Translations under genes and position numbers: made by a program
Notes under the pieces: model-generated
The model's input: only the letters and a program-made list of their open reading frames with translations
What the model was told of the DNA's origin: nothing
Databases searched by the model: none
Part shown: one piece after another, positions 27,517 to 35,625 of the stretch
Numbering within the stretch: position 1 is the first letter of the stretch
How the letters are laid out: each line of letters opens with the position of its first letter
DNA from: Phycicoccus sp.
Lineage (GTDB): Bacteria > Actinomycetota > Actinomycetes > Actinomycetales > Dermatophilaceae
Assembly: GCA_017993715.1 (NCBI GenBank)
Contig: JAGOME010000046.1
Location: 1-36,244, forward strand
Direction of reading: 5' to 3'
Length of the DNA stretch: 36,244 bases

Positions 27517-27858
27517 ATGTCCAACACGATTGATCCCGATGTCAGGGAGCGTGCGCTCCGCCACGTCCTGGAGCATCAGCACGAGTTCAGCTCGTTGACG
27601 GCCGCCTGCGCGTCGGTCGCCCGGGAGGAAGGGATCGGCCTCGAAACCGTCCGACGCTGGGTCGTGCAGGCCCAGATCGACGCCGGGGACCGACCCGGTG
27701 TCACGACCGACGAGCGAGAGCAGATCCGCCTGCTCAAGGCCGAGAACGCCCGGCTCACTGTGGAGTTGGCCGTCCTCGAGGCGGCGGCCACCTACTTCAC
27801 GCAGACGGCGCCGAATGCCGCTGACGCCCCGGAGCGCGAGGGCTCGGCGTCGCCCTGA
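27517..27858 (+). CDS. Orphan IS3-type OrfA-like protein (HTH plus leucine zipper)
   Basis: A 113-residue protein. The N-terminal half resembles the IS3 OrfA helix-turn-helix: 'RERALRHVLEHQHEFSSLTAACASVA' then 'EGIGLETVRRWVVQAQIDAG', and the linker 'RPGVTTDEREQI'. Next is a leucine-zipper-like stretch 'LKAENARLTVELAVLEAAATYF'. There is no OrfB (DDE catalytic subunit) downstream, no frameshift window and no terminal inverted repeats that I can find. It is therefore either the remnant of an insertion or a domesticated DNA-binding protein. ATG 27517 has no clear ribosome binding site. Confidence 0.7.
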   Translation: MSNTIDPDVRERALRHVLEHQHEFSSLTAACASVAREEGIGLETVRRWVVQAQIDAGDRPGVTTDEREQIRLLKAENARLTVELAVLEAAATYFTQTAPNAADAPEREGSASP

Positions 27859-27906
27859 GACGGTGTCACCCCGCCCGCGTCGACCGGATTCAGGCCGCCC
27901 GATGCC

Positions 27907-29463
27907 TCACCCGACGCTGACCGAGATCGAATGCCACCCGGTCGCGCCACGCGGCACGACGCTTGTGCGCTCCTCAGGCTGGGTCGCGTCGGTCAGGTCA
28001 GTGGCGCGCACGGCGATGCGGTGTTCGCCGGCCGTCGCGTCCCACGGCGTGTACCACTGTCGCCAGAAGTCGATGCCGGCGTCCGGACCCATCGTGGCCT
28101 CGATCCACGGCCCGTCATCGATCCGGACTTCGACCCGCCCAATGCCCCGCCCTTGAGCCCACGCCACGCCACCGATGACGACGGTCCCGGCCGAGACCGA
28201 CGACCCGTCACGCGGAGTGTCGATCCGTGACTGGGTCAGCACGTCCGCCTTCTCGGCCCAGCCGCGCACCGTCCAATAGGCCGGGTTCTCGTGATACGTC
28301 GTGGCGATGAGCCGCTTGAGCCACTTGGTGGCCCCGACGAACCCGTACAGCCCTGGTGTCACCAACCGCACCGGGAACCCGTGCTCGGCCGGCAGTTCCA
28401 CACCGTTCATCCCAAACGCAAAGAGCGCGCCACGGTCATCGGTCAGCGCCTGGATCGGCGTCGAGATCGACATGTCCTCCTTGGAGATCGACAGGATCTG
28501 CTCGACGCTCGGCCGCACACCGACCTCGCGCAGCACGTCCCGGGTCCGCACCCCCAGCCAGCGGGCCGACGAGATCAGGTCGCCCCCGACCTCGTTAGAC
28601 ACGCAGCACAAGGTGATGTCGCGCTCCTCGACCGGGAACGACAGCAGGTCCGCCATGGTCAGCGTGACCGGGTTGTCGATGTCGCCCTCGATGGTCAGGG
28701 TCCACTCCGCGGGGTCGATCCGCGGGATCGTCAACGCCGTGTCGATCCGGTAGAACTCCGCGACCGGCGTGACGAGCGGCGAGACCCCCGGCACGGTGGT
28801 TTCGAGCCCCGCGGGCAGTGCCGGGAGGCGGGTCACGCTCTGCGGCAGGGCGAGCTTGGAGACCACCTTGCGAGGCCCGGCGAGCGCTTGCCCGGCTGCC
28901 GCCGCGAGGACGGCGACCGCCGCGCTGGCTCCGCCGGCGAGCAGCAGCGAACGCCGCGCCGTCCCGGCTCCGGGTGTGGGCGGCATTCCCGCGGCGGTGG
29001 CATCCTTAGCGACCTGCCGGTCGCATATCCCCCAGAGGTAGGCCGCCAGGCTCACCCCGACGACACCGGTCACGCTGGCCGGCAGCAGGTCGACGATCCC
29101 GCCGCTCTTGTCCCCGAGCGTGGCCAGGCCGGCGAGCGCGACGAGGGCGACCAGGCCGATGAGCGCGGCGGTGCGGTGCGCCCGGGCCAGCGCCCCGAAT
29201 GCCGCCGCCAACCCCAGCGTGACGAGGACGATCGAGGCGACGAGGACGACCTTGTCGGCGGTGCCGAACGTGGAGACGGCCCAGTCCTTGACGGGAGTTG
29301 GGGTGGCGTCGATGACGCGGCCTCCGATGGCGACAACCGGCGATGCCGAGGGTGCGACGAATGCCGCGACGAGGTGACCCACCGCGGTACCAGTCGCCGC
29401 GGCGAGGAGGCCGCTCACGGCATACGGGGTGAGCGGCGGGCGCGTCACGTCAGGAGAAGTCAT
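27907..29463 (-). CDS. Membrane-anchored molybdopterin-dependent oxidoreductase (sulfite-oxidase family)
   Basis: A 518-residue protein. The N-terminus has about four transmembrane segments (roughly 14-38, 70-92, 97-115, 129-147), then a Tat-like 'ARRSLLLAGGASAAVAVLAAAAG' region (about 169-191). The outer part is a molybdopterin domain with the molybdenum Cys in 'ITLCCVSNEVGG' (Cys287), 'GFPVRLVTPGLYGFVGATKW', and a C-terminal dimerisation/Ig-like domain with 'VEVRIDDGPW'. No heme motif is visible. The family includes sulfite oxidase and related reductases; the substrate is not known. ATG 29463 has AGGA upstream and the gene is divergent from purF (79 bases between starts). Confidence 0.87.
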   Translation of the reverse strand: MTSPDVTRPPLTPYAVSGLLAAATGTAVGHLVAAFVAPSASPVVAIGGRVIDATPTPVKDWAVSTFGTADKVVLVASIVLVTLGLAAAFGALARAHRTAALIGLVALVALAGLATLGDKSGGIVDLLPASVTGVVGVSLAAYLWGICDRQVAKDATAAGMPPTPGAGTARRSLLLAGGASAAVAVLAAAAGQALAGPRKVVSKLALPQSVTRLPALPAGLETTVPGVSPLVTPVAEFYRIDTALTIPRIDPAEWTLTIEGDIDNPVTLTMADLLSFPVEERDITLCCVSNEVGGDLISSARWLGVRTRDVLREVGVRPSVEQILSISKEDMSISTPIQALTDDRGALFAFGMNGVELPAEHGFPVRLVTPGLYGFVGATKWLKRLIATTYHENPAYWTVRGWAEKADVLTQSRIDTPRDGSSVSAGTVVIGGVAWAQGRGIGRVEVRIDDGPWIEATMGPDAGIDFWRQWYTPWDATAGEHRIAVRATDLTDATQPEERTSVVPRGATGWHSISVSVG

Positions 29464-29542
29464 GCCGTCATCCTGCGCTCGCACCCCGCTGAGACCAAGG
29501 CCGATATCGCACCGGTGAGATTTGCGAAATGTCCGTGGGACA

Positions 29543-31123
29543 ATGGTCGGTGTGGCGCGCGGAGACGGACGACTCAACCACGACCTTCTGCCCGGCGAAA
29601 AGGGCCCTCAGGACGAATGCGGTGTGTTCGGCGTCTGGGCCCCCGGTGAGGATGTCGCCAAGCTGACCTACTACGGGCTCTACGCCCTGCAGCACCGCGG
29701 GCAGGAGTCGGCGGGCATCGCTGCCTCCGATGGCTCGCGGCTGCTGGTCTACAAGGACATGGGGCTGGTTTCCCAGGTCTTCGACGAGCGTTCCCTGGCG
29801 TCGCTGCGCGGTCACCTGGCGATCGGGCACTGTCGCTATTCGACGACCGGCGGCTCGACCTGGGAAAACGCCCAGCCCACTCTGGGCGGGCACGACGGCG
29901 GCACGGTCGCGCTGGCCCACAACGGCAACCTGATCAACTCGCGCGAGCTGCGTGACTTGGTCGAGGAGCGCCGCGGCGCCGATGCCGGTGCCCACCGCGG
30001 CGAGCTCGGCCGCGGCAACACCACCGACACGGCCCTGGTGACGGCGCTGCTCGCGGATGACCCCGACCGCAGCCTCGAGGACGCGGCCATGGAGGTCCTG
30101 CCGCGGCTGCGGGGGGCGTTCTGCTTCACGTTCATGGACGAACACACTCTGTATGCCGCCCGCGACCGACACGGCATTCGGCCCCTGGTCCTGGGTCGGC
30201 TCGAGCGCGGCTGGGTCGTGGCGTCCGAGACGGCGGCCCTGGACATCGTCGGTGCGTCGTTCATCCGCGAGGTCGAGCCCGGCGAGCTGCTCGTCATCGA
30301 TGAGGACGGGTTGCGGTCGATGCGGTTCGCGCAGGCCGAGCCCAAGGGCTGCGTCTTTGAGTACGTCTATCTGGCGCGCCCGGACACGACCATTTCGGGT
30401 CGGGTTGTGCACGAGGCGCGCGTCGAGATGGGGCGGGCGTTGGCGCGCGAGCACCCGGTCGAGGCCGATCTGGTCATCCCGACACCCGAGTCCGGCACCC
30501 CGGCAGCCATCGGCTATGCCCAGGAGTCGGGCATCCCCTACGGGCAGGGCCTGGTCAAGAATGCCTACGTCGGTCGGACGTTCATCCAGCCGTCGCAGAC
30601 GATCCGCCAGCTCGGCATCCGGCTCAAGCTCAACCCCCTGCGCGACGTCATCCGGCACAAGCGCCTCGTCGTCGTCGACGACTCCATCGTGCGCGGCAAC
30701 ACCCAGCGGGCGCTGGTGCGCATGCTGCGCGAGGCCGGCGCCGCCGAGGTGCACGTGCGGATTTCGTCGCCGCCGGTGCGGTGGCCGTGCTTCTACGGCA
30801 TCGATTTTGCGACGCGCGCCGAGTTGATTGCGACCGGGTTGGCTGTCGACGAGGTGGGGCGCTCGATCGGTGCGGACTCGCTGGGGTACATCTCCGAGGA
30901 GGGGATGATCGCGGCGACCGGACAGGACCGTGAGCGGCTGTGCACGGCCTGCTTCACCGGGGTCTACCCGGTGCCGCTGCCCGAGAGTGACCGCCTGGGT
31001 AAGGGCCTGTTCGAGCTGGACACCCTCGCGCCGGCGGGGGAGCGCAATGGCAGTGGCACCGGGTCGACGGACTACCGGAGCACCGGCATCGACGTGGTCG
31101 CTCAGGCCGTCGCCCGCCCCTGA
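29543..31123 (+). CDS. purF: Amidophosphoribosyltransferase
   Basis: A 526-residue enzyme for the committed step of purine synthesis, turning PRPP and glutamine into phosphoribosylamine. After a short propeptide the catalytic Cys is in 'DECGVFGVWAPGE', as in the Bacillus-type self-processed enzymes. The PRPP loop is VVVDDSIVRGNTQ. Cys in 'KGCVFEY', 'WPCFYGID' and 'CTACFTG' are consistent with the four [4Fe-4S] ligands of that type. ATG 29543 is annotated, but GTG 29552 is a real alternative: a -10-like GACAAT (29539-29544) lies seven bases before it, giving a leaderless start. Confidence 0.96.
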   Translation: MVGVARGDGRLNHDLLPGEKGPQDECGVFGVWAPGEDVAKLTYYGLYALQHRGQESAGIAASDGSRLLVYKDMGLVSQVFDERSLASLRGHLAIGHCRYSTTGGSTWENAQPTLGGHDGGTVALAHNGNLINSRELRDLVEERRGADAGAHRGELGRGNTTDTALVTALLADDPDRSLEDAAMEVLPRLRGAFCFTFMDEHTLYAARDRHGIRPLVLGRLERGWVVASETAALDIVGASFIREVEPGELLVIDEDGLRSMRFAQAEPKGCVFEYVYLARPDTTISGRVVHEARVEMGRALAREHPVEADLVIPTPESGTPAAIGYAQESGIPYGQGLVKNAYVGRTFIQPSQTIRQLGIRLKLNPLRDVIRHKRLVVVDDSIVRGNTQRALVRMLREAGAAEVHVRISSPPVRWPCFYGIDFATRAELIATGLAVDEVGRSIGADSLGYISEEGMIAATGQDRERLCTACFTGVYPVPLPESDRLGKGLFELDTLAPAGERNGSGTGSTDYRSTGIDVVAQAVARP

Positions 31124-31139
31124 CCTCTTCCGGCCGCCC

Positions 31140-31208
31140 GCTCCGCCGGAGGTGGGTTCGACGGGCACCTCGGCCATGTCAGATCCACCCAGATGCATCG
31201 GCACCTGC
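31140..31208. repeat. Direct repeat, copy A, downstream of purF
   Basis: A segment of about 69 bases containing GTGGGTTCGACGGGCACCTC and CAGATCCAC and ending GGCACCTGC. It recurs, with roughly ten differences and one gap, at 32444-32511, on the other side of the HAAS/PadR pair. Confidence 0.75.
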
Positions 31209-31241
31209 ATGAGCGACGGCCGAAGGTGTGCGAGCCCTCTT

Positions 31242-31313
31242 GCTACGGCAGCGGTTACCCCCTAGTAGTTGGGGCTCCCACCCCGTCTACCACGGGGTAG
31301 CCGCTGCCGTAGC
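31242..31313. terminator. Large hairpin between convergent purF and the HAAS-domain gene
   Basis: A 20-bp stem with one mismatch (a G-U pair if the RNA folds) joins 31242-31261 and 31294-31313, arms beginning GCTACGGCAGCGG and ending CCGCTGCCGTAGC. The 32-base loop holds a smaller GGGG/CCCC hairpin. It sits between two convergent genes and may be a bidirectional terminator. Confidence 0.65.
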
Positions 31314-31362
31314 CGTCCACCTGCTCGTCGCGGTCGGCACATCGCTGATCAGCGGGGCGCGG

Positions 31363-32064
31363 TCAGGCTGAGTTGCGCCACGCAGCGCGATAGGCCGCAG
31401 CGAGTGCTGCCGCAATGCCGAGGGCCGCGATGGGAGCCACGAGCCCGAGCGGCTCGGACATCCCGACGAGAATGCCGAGGGCAACCAGGGTCATCGGGCC
31501 GAGGAGTCCGAGGAGGGCGCGGTTGGCGGGTGTGAGCCGTTGGGCCGTCCCGACCACGATGATGCCGGCAAGCCATGCGGGGGCGAGGAGGACTGCTCCT
31601 AGGATGGCGATCTCGCCATTGAGTTCGAAGAGGCTCATGGTGGCCGGCCAATTGCCGGGGTCTGGCGTTGAGCTCGCGGTGAAGAGCGCGTTGAGCGCGA
31701 GCAACATCAGGGGGATCACGGTTGCCGAGGCGATCAGCGCGATGCCCGTGCGGGCCCAGCCAATGTGCGAACTGATGCTGTGACGGGTGAGGTGAATCGT
31801 CACTGCTGCGGCCTCGCCCGCTGAGCCGCTGCCCGCGCCAGGGTCGGCCTCGCCGCGAGCGGCGGCGGCGACGGACTCAGGCGGCCCCAGACGGCGGATC
31901 GCCTCCGTGACCGCCGCAGACGAGCCGTCGCTGCCCTCGGCGGCCACCGCGAAATGATCTCGCACCCCGGCGAGGATGTCGTCCCGGTCGGCGGGGTCGA
32001 GGTCCGACAGCATGCGCGCCAGGTCATCGAGGTACTGATAGACCAACTGATCTGTGGTGTTCAC
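31363..32064 (-). CDS. HAAS/DUF1700-type membrane protein
   Basis: A 233-residue protein. The N-terminal 75 residues are a soluble helical 'HAAS' signalling-type domain ('YLDDLARMLSDLDPADRDDILAGVRDHF'), followed by a Gly/Ala linker and four hydrophobic spans. Such proteins are usually encoded next to PadR regulators, as here: the GTG start overlaps the PadR stop by three bases. Together they form a regulator/membrane-sensor pair whose input and targets are unknown. The pair interrupts the usual purF-purM adjacency. Confidence 0.8.
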   Translation of the reverse strand: MNTTDQLVYQYLDDLARMLSDLDPADRDDILAGVRDHFAVAAEGSDGSSAAVTEAIRRLGPPESVAAAARGEADPGAGSGSAGEAAAVTIHLTRHSISSHIGWARTGIALIASATVIPLMLLALNALFTASSTPDPGNWPATMSLFELNGEIAILGAVLLAPAWLAGIIVVGTAQRLTPANRALLGLLGPMTLVALGILVGMSEPLGLVAPIAALGIAAALAAAYRAAWRNSA

Positions 32065-32405
32065 GGCAGCGCTCCCTCCAGTGTGGTGTCGACCTCGTCG
32101 CGGAACTGAGCCCACACCAGCCGGAACTCCGCCAGTCCCTTGCGGCCCTCGGGTGTCAGCGCGTAGTAGCGGCGTGGGGGTCCACTCGGCGATTCGGCCC
32201 AGGTGGTCTCGACCAGGCCGTTCTTGCGCAGGCGCGCCAGCAGCGGATACAGGGTGCCCTCGCTGGTCATCAGCAGGCCCCCGGTCCCGAGTCGGCGGGC
32301 TAGATCCAGGCCGTAGCGCGGCGGGCCATCGAGCAACGCCAGCACGCAGTACTCCAACGCGCCGCGCCGCAGGTGCGTCAGGATAGGGCTGTCGCCAGGT
32401 TCCAT
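32061..32405 (-). CDS. PadR-family transcriptional regulator
   Basis: A 114-residue winged-helix regulator, PadR type: 'LRRGALEYCVLALLDGPPRYGLDLARRL', 'SEGTLYPLLARLRKNGLVE', and 'PPRRYYALTPEGRKGLAEF' (wing). PadR proteins are usually repressors of their own operon and neighbours. ATG 32405 is chosen because a -10 TATCAT ends seven bases before it; ATG 32414 overlaps that element. It is co-transcribed with the HAAS protein and divergent from purM. Confidence 0.86.
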   Translation of the reverse strand: MEPGDSPILTHLRRGALEYCVLALLDGPPRYGLDLARRLGTGGLLMTSEGTLYPLLARLRKNGLVETTWAESPSGPPRRYYALTPEGRKGLAEFRLVWAQFRDEVDTTLEGALP

Positions 32406-32412
32406 GCGACAC

Positions 32413-32418
32413 ATGATA
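32413..32418 (-). promoter_or_regulatory. -10 element of the PadR operon (leaderless start)
   Basis: TATCAT on the minus strand, seven bases before ATG 32405. There is no ribosome binding site. The sequence across the start and the -10 contains two CATG separated by five bases, a possible autoregulatory site. Confidence 0.5.
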
Positions 32419-32443
32419 GTGCCGATGGGTCGCGATCGCGCCC

Positions 32444-32511
32444 GCGCCGCCGGATGTGGGTTCGACGGGCACCTCAGCGATCTCAGATCCACGCACATCC
32501 GTGGCACCTGC
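32444..32511. repeat. Direct repeat, copy B, upstream of purM
   Basis: Second copy of the segment at 31140-31208, in the same orientation. Between the copies lies the hairpin plus the PadR/HAAS operon, about 1.3 kb. The repeat lies just outside the purM -10 element. Confidence 0.75.
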
Positions 32512-32552
32512 GGCATTCGGTGGCTGTGGAGCGGCGCGAGGCGCCCGCTAGG

Positions 32553-32558
32553 TACCCT
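32553..32558 (+). promoter_or_regulatory. -10 element of purM (leaderless start)
   Basis: TACCCT, eight bases before GTG 32567, with no ribosome binding site between them. Confidence 0.45.
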
Positions 32559-32566
32559 TGATCCCC

Positions 32567-33679
32567 GTGACCGAACCCATCACGTATGCCGCCGCCGGGG
32601 TCGACGTCGAGGCCGGTGATAAGGCCGTCGAACTCATGAAGGCCGATGTCCAGCGCGCCACCCGACCCGAAGTCCTCGGGGGGCTCGGTGGCTTCGCGGG
32701 GATGTTCGACGCCAGCACCCTCAAGGACTACACCCGCCCGGTGCTGGCCACGAGCACCGACGGCGTCGGCACAAAAGTCGCGATTGCCCAGGCCCTCGAC
32801 AAGCACGACACGATCGGCTTCGACCTGGTCGGCATGGTGGTCGACGACATCGTCGTGTGCGGCGCGGAGCCGCTGTTCATGACCGACTACATCGCCTGCG
32901 GCAAGGTCGTCCCCGAGCGCATCGCCGCCATCGTCGGCGGCATCGCCCGGGCCTGTGCGCACGCGGGGGTCGCGCTCGTCGGCGGCGAGACTGCCGAACA
33001 CCCCGGCCTGCTCGGGCCGGACGACTACGACGTCGCTGGCGCGGCGACCGGTGTCGTGGAGTTCGCCGACGTCCTCGGCCCGGACCGGGTCCAACCTGGC
33101 GATGTCGTCCTGGCCCTGGCGAGCAGCGGCCTGCACTCCAACGGCTACTCCCTCGTGCGTCGGGTCATCGCGCAGGCCGGTTGGGGGCTGGACCGGCACG
33201 TTGACGAGTTCGGCCGCACCCTGGGCGAAGAGCTCCTCGAACCCACCCGGGTCTACACCGCCGACCTGCTCGACCTGATCCGCGCCGACGACATCGACGT
33301 CCACGCGCTGTCCCACGTCACCGGTGGCGGCCTCGCGGCCAATCTGGCGCGGGTTCTCCCCCGGGGCAGTTTTGCGCGCCTCGACCGGGCCACCTGGACG
33401 CCGCCGCCGGTCTTCACGACCATCGGCGCCCTCGGCGCCGTCCCGCAGGCCGACCTCGAGCGCACGCTCAACCTGGGCATCGGCTTCGTGGCGATGCTCC
33501 CGGCCGAGCAGGCGGACGCCGCGAGCGCGCGGCTCGCGGCGCGCGGCATTCGGGCGTGGGTGCTCGGGGAGACGTACGCCGATGTCGACGCGCCCGTGGT
33601 CGACGGCGTCGAGGTCGTCCAGGGCGCCAAGGGCGTCGACGGCGGATCGGTCCAGGTCGTCGGAGCTCACCCCGCCTGA
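32567..33679 (+). CDS. purM: Phosphoribosylformylglycinamidine cyclo-ligase (AIR synthetase)
   Basis: A 370-residue enzyme that closes FGAM to AIR with ATP, step five of purine synthesis. It has the N-terminal 'TYAAAGVDVEAGDKAVELMK', 'STDGVGTK', the metal-binding 'DLVGMVVDDIVVCGAEPLF', 'ALVGGETAEHPG', 'ASSGLHSNGYSLVR' and 'HVTGGGLAANLARVLP'. GTG 32567 is chosen from the -10 and the family N-terminus; a TTG at 32558 would overlap the -10. It normally follows purF, but here 1.4 kb with an opposing operon lies between them. Confidence 0.96.
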   Translation: MTEPITYAAAGVDVEAGDKAVELMKADVQRATRPEVLGGLGGFAGMFDASTLKDYTRPVLATSTDGVGTKVAIAQALDKHDTIGFDLVGMVVDDIVVCGAEPLFMTDYIACGKVVPERIAAIVGGIARACAHAGVALVGGETAEHPGLLGPDDYDVAGAATGVVEFADVLGPDRVQPGDVVLALASSGLHSNGYSLVRRVIAQAGWGLDRHVDEFGRTLGEELLEPTRVYTADLLDLIRADDIDVHALSHVTGGGLAANLARVLPRGSFARLDRATWTPPPVFTTIGALGAVPQADLERTLNLGIGFVAMLPAEQADAASARLAARGIRAWVLGETYADVDAPVVDGVEVVQGAKGVDGGSVQVVGAHPA

Positions 33680-33718
33680 CGGGCTGCCGATCCGCGGGGA
33701 ACGTGGTGAGGTAGGGGT

Positions 33719-34657
33719 ATGCCGTCCGCTGACGTCCTGCGTGCACTCACGATCGTCCCCGTGCCGGGCCCCGGAGCCGAGGACGTTCTCGTCGGTCACG
33801 ATGGCACGGCATACACGGGGACGGCGGACGGATCCATCTTCGCGGTGAGCAGCGGGGGTGACGTGATCCGGCGGATTGCGAGCACCGGCGGCCGCCCCCT
33901 CGGGCTCGAGTGGTTGCCCGAGGCGAGGCTGCTGGTGTGCGATGCCCGACGGGGGCTGCTCGTCGTCGGGCTCTTTGATGGCTCGGTCACGGTGCTCGCC
34001 GACACCGTCGATGGCATCCCGATGGGGTTCTGCAACAACGCCACCGTGCTCAACACCGGCGAGATCTGGTTCTCTGACAGCAGCATCCACTACGGCGTCG
34101 ATGACTGGAAGTCCGACCTCATCGATGACACGTGCACCGGTCGGCTGTTGCGGCTGCGTCCGGGTGATCGGGAGCCGGAGGTCATGCTCGACGGGCTCAG
34201 CTTCGCCAACGGGGTCGCCCGCACGGCCGACGACAGCGCAGTCATCGTCGCCGAGACGGGGCATCGGGCGCTGCGCCGGATCCACGTCACCGGACCTCAG
34301 GTCGGCACGTCTGACGTGTTTGCCGAGGACCTGCCCGCGCACCCCGACAACATCGCCCTCGGCAGCGACGGCCTCATCTGGGTCACCTACGCCTCGCCGA
34401 AGGACCCGGCCCTCACCTTCCTGCAGACGCGTGGCAAGCCCTGGATGCGCTCCCTCGTGCGCAGCGCGCCCGAGCCGCTGAAGCCCAAGCCCAAGCGCAC
34501 GGCACGGGTGGCGGCATTCGCGGCGGATGGCACCCTCGTGCACGACATCAGTGCGGACGCCCGCGACTGGCACCTGGCGACCGGCGTCCGGGAGCATCAC
34601 GGGCGGGTCTGGCTGGGCAGTCTGGTCGAGCCGGCTCTGGCCTACTTCGACCTCTGA
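33719..34657 (+). CDS. Strictosidine synthase / SMP-30-like beta-propeller protein
   Basis: A 312-residue six-bladed beta-propeller. Typical features are 'EDVLVGHDGTAYTGTADGSIFAV', 'GRPLGLEWLPEARLLVCDARRGLL', the 'CNNATVLNTGEIWFSDSS' metal-site region, 'GLSFANGVARTADDSAVIVAET' and 'HPDNIALGSDGLIWV'. Members are lactonases, strictosidine synthase-like or APMAP-like hydrolases; the substrate is unknown. No signal peptide is apparent. ATG 33719 follows GAGGTAGGGGT. It converges on the GNAT gene with the 61-bp repeats between. Confidence 0.82.
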   Translation: MPSADVLRALTIVPVPGPGAEDVLVGHDGTAYTGTADGSIFAVSSGGDVIRRIASTGGRPLGLEWLPEARLLVCDARRGLLVVGLFDGSVTVLADTVDGIPMGFCNNATVLNTGEIWFSDSSIHYGVDDWKSDLIDDTCTGRLLRLRPGDREPEVMLDGLSFANGVARTADDSAVIVAETGHRALRRIHVTGPQVGTSDVFAEDLPAHPDNIALGSDGLIWVTYASPKDPALTFLQTRGKPWMRSLVRSAPEPLKPKPKRTARVAAFAADGTLVHDISADARDWHLATGVREHHGRVWLGSLVEPALAYFDL

Positions 34658-34667
34658 GCCACGCAAC

Positions 34668-34868
34668 CGCGGGAACTTCACCGCCGCGGGTTGTTCACGT
34701 GCGCGGGTGTTATAGCCGGCGCGCGAGTGAAGTTTCCGCGGGTGGCGCGGGTTGTTCACGGCTGCGGGTGTTATAGCCGACGCGTTTGTGAAGTTTCCGC
34801 GGGTGGCGCGGGTTGTTCACGGCTGCGGGTGTTATAGCCGACGCGTTAGTGAAGTTCCCGCGGGGTGC
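34668..34868. repeat. Three tandem 61-bp palindromic units plus an inverted half-copy
   Basis: Units start at 34686, 34747 and 34808, exactly 61 bases apart. Each runs CGCGGGTTGTTCAC ... GTGTTATAGCCG ... GTGAAGTT(T/C)CCGCG, so each can fold with CGCGG/CCGCG and TTCAC/GTGAA pairing, plus inner GGCT/AGCC in units 2 and 3. A 15-base segment at 34668-34682 is the perfect reverse complement of 34849-34863 in unit 3, so the array is capped by inverted ends. Units 2 and 3 differ at only a few positions; unit 1 is more diverged. The stop codon of the minus-strand GNAT gene lies within unit 3. Confidence 0.85.
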
Positions 34869-35625
34869 GCGGGAGTGGAGGGAGAGCGCCGCTGGCCAGG
34901 GCGTGATCGACCCGATAGCCCATGGCGGGATAGAGCGCCATGGCCACCGGGTTGTCGTCGTCGACGCCGAGGGTGACGACGGCCGAGCGGGACAGCCCGA
35001 AATCCGTCAGTGCCTGTGCCAGCGCCCACCCCAGCCCTCGGCGGCGGGCATCCCGACTCACCGTGATGCTTGAGAGCCGCGTGACACCGGCCGGCGTCAT
35101 GGCCGCCAGCCCGGTGGCCCACACCTCGCCAGCCTCGTCGCGCAGCGCCACCCACGTCTCGCCTGCGGGCTCGGGGGCCAACCAGCGGGCCGAGTAGTGC
35201 TCATCGACGAACGACCGGGCCTGCCCGCGATCGAGGCCAAAATCGACCCGAATGCCGTCCGGCGTCGGCCGTCGCCGCAGGTCGCCCGGCCGCAACGACA
35301 TGGTTGTCCAGAGCCCCACGCCGCGCACCCCGAGCGCGCGCAACGTGGGCTCGCTGGCGGCGGGGACCGTGATCGACCGCTCGCCCTCCCAGCCGGGCAC
35401 CTGTCGCCACGGTGACATCAGCAGCGCCGCGAGGTCGTCGACCGGCCCGAGCGCGGCGGCCCCGGCGAACCCCAGCTGGGTCTCCCGCCGGAACAGCACG
35501 GCCCGCCCCAACGCCAGCGGCGGCGCCAGCAGCTCAGGGCCGACCTCGTAGGCGACGAGCGCATCGTCGCCGCAGGCAGACAAGAGCGCCGCCAGGTCAG
35601 GCAGCTCACGCAAAGGTGCCGCCAT
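34846..35625 (-). CDS. GNAT-family N-acetyltransferase
   Basis: A 259-residue protein with a C-terminal GNAT domain: 'SSITVSRDARRRGLGWALAQALTDFG' carries the RxxGxG acetyl-CoA-binding motif, followed by 'LGVDDDNPVAMALYPAMGYRV'. The N-terminal half is less conserved and may be a degenerate second GNAT lobe. The substrate is unknown. The ATG overlaps the stop of the isochorismatase-like gene (ATGA), so the two are translationally coupled. The last seven residues and TAA come from unit 3 of the 61-bp repeat array. Confidence 0.82.
   Translation of the reverse strand: MAAPLRELPDLAALLSACGDDALVAYEVGPELLAPPLALGRAVLFRRETQLGFAGAAALGPVDDLAALLMSPWRQVPGWEGERSITVPAASEPTLRALGVRGVGLWTTMSLRPGDLRRRPTPDGIRVDFGLDRGQARSFVDEHYSARWLAPEPAGETWVALRDEAGEVWATGLAAMTPAGVTRLSSITVSRDARRRGLGWALAQALTDFGLSRSAVVTLGVDDDNPVAMALYPAMGYRVDHALASGALPPLPRTPRELH

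Noticed and set aside
27275-27533. Possible small gene upstream of the OrfA-like gene (TTG start at 27342)
   Set aside because: No ribosome binding site, no recognised pattern, and it overlaps the OrfA start in another frame.
27907-29463. Tat signal peptide cleavage making a free periplasmic enzyme
   Set aside because: The RRS motif follows four transmembrane segments, so it is more likely an internal anchor than a cleaved leader.
31363-32405. PadR/HAAS pair as a toxin-antitoxin or defence module
   Set aside because: The domains are regulator and membrane sensor; there is no nuclease, toxin or effector.
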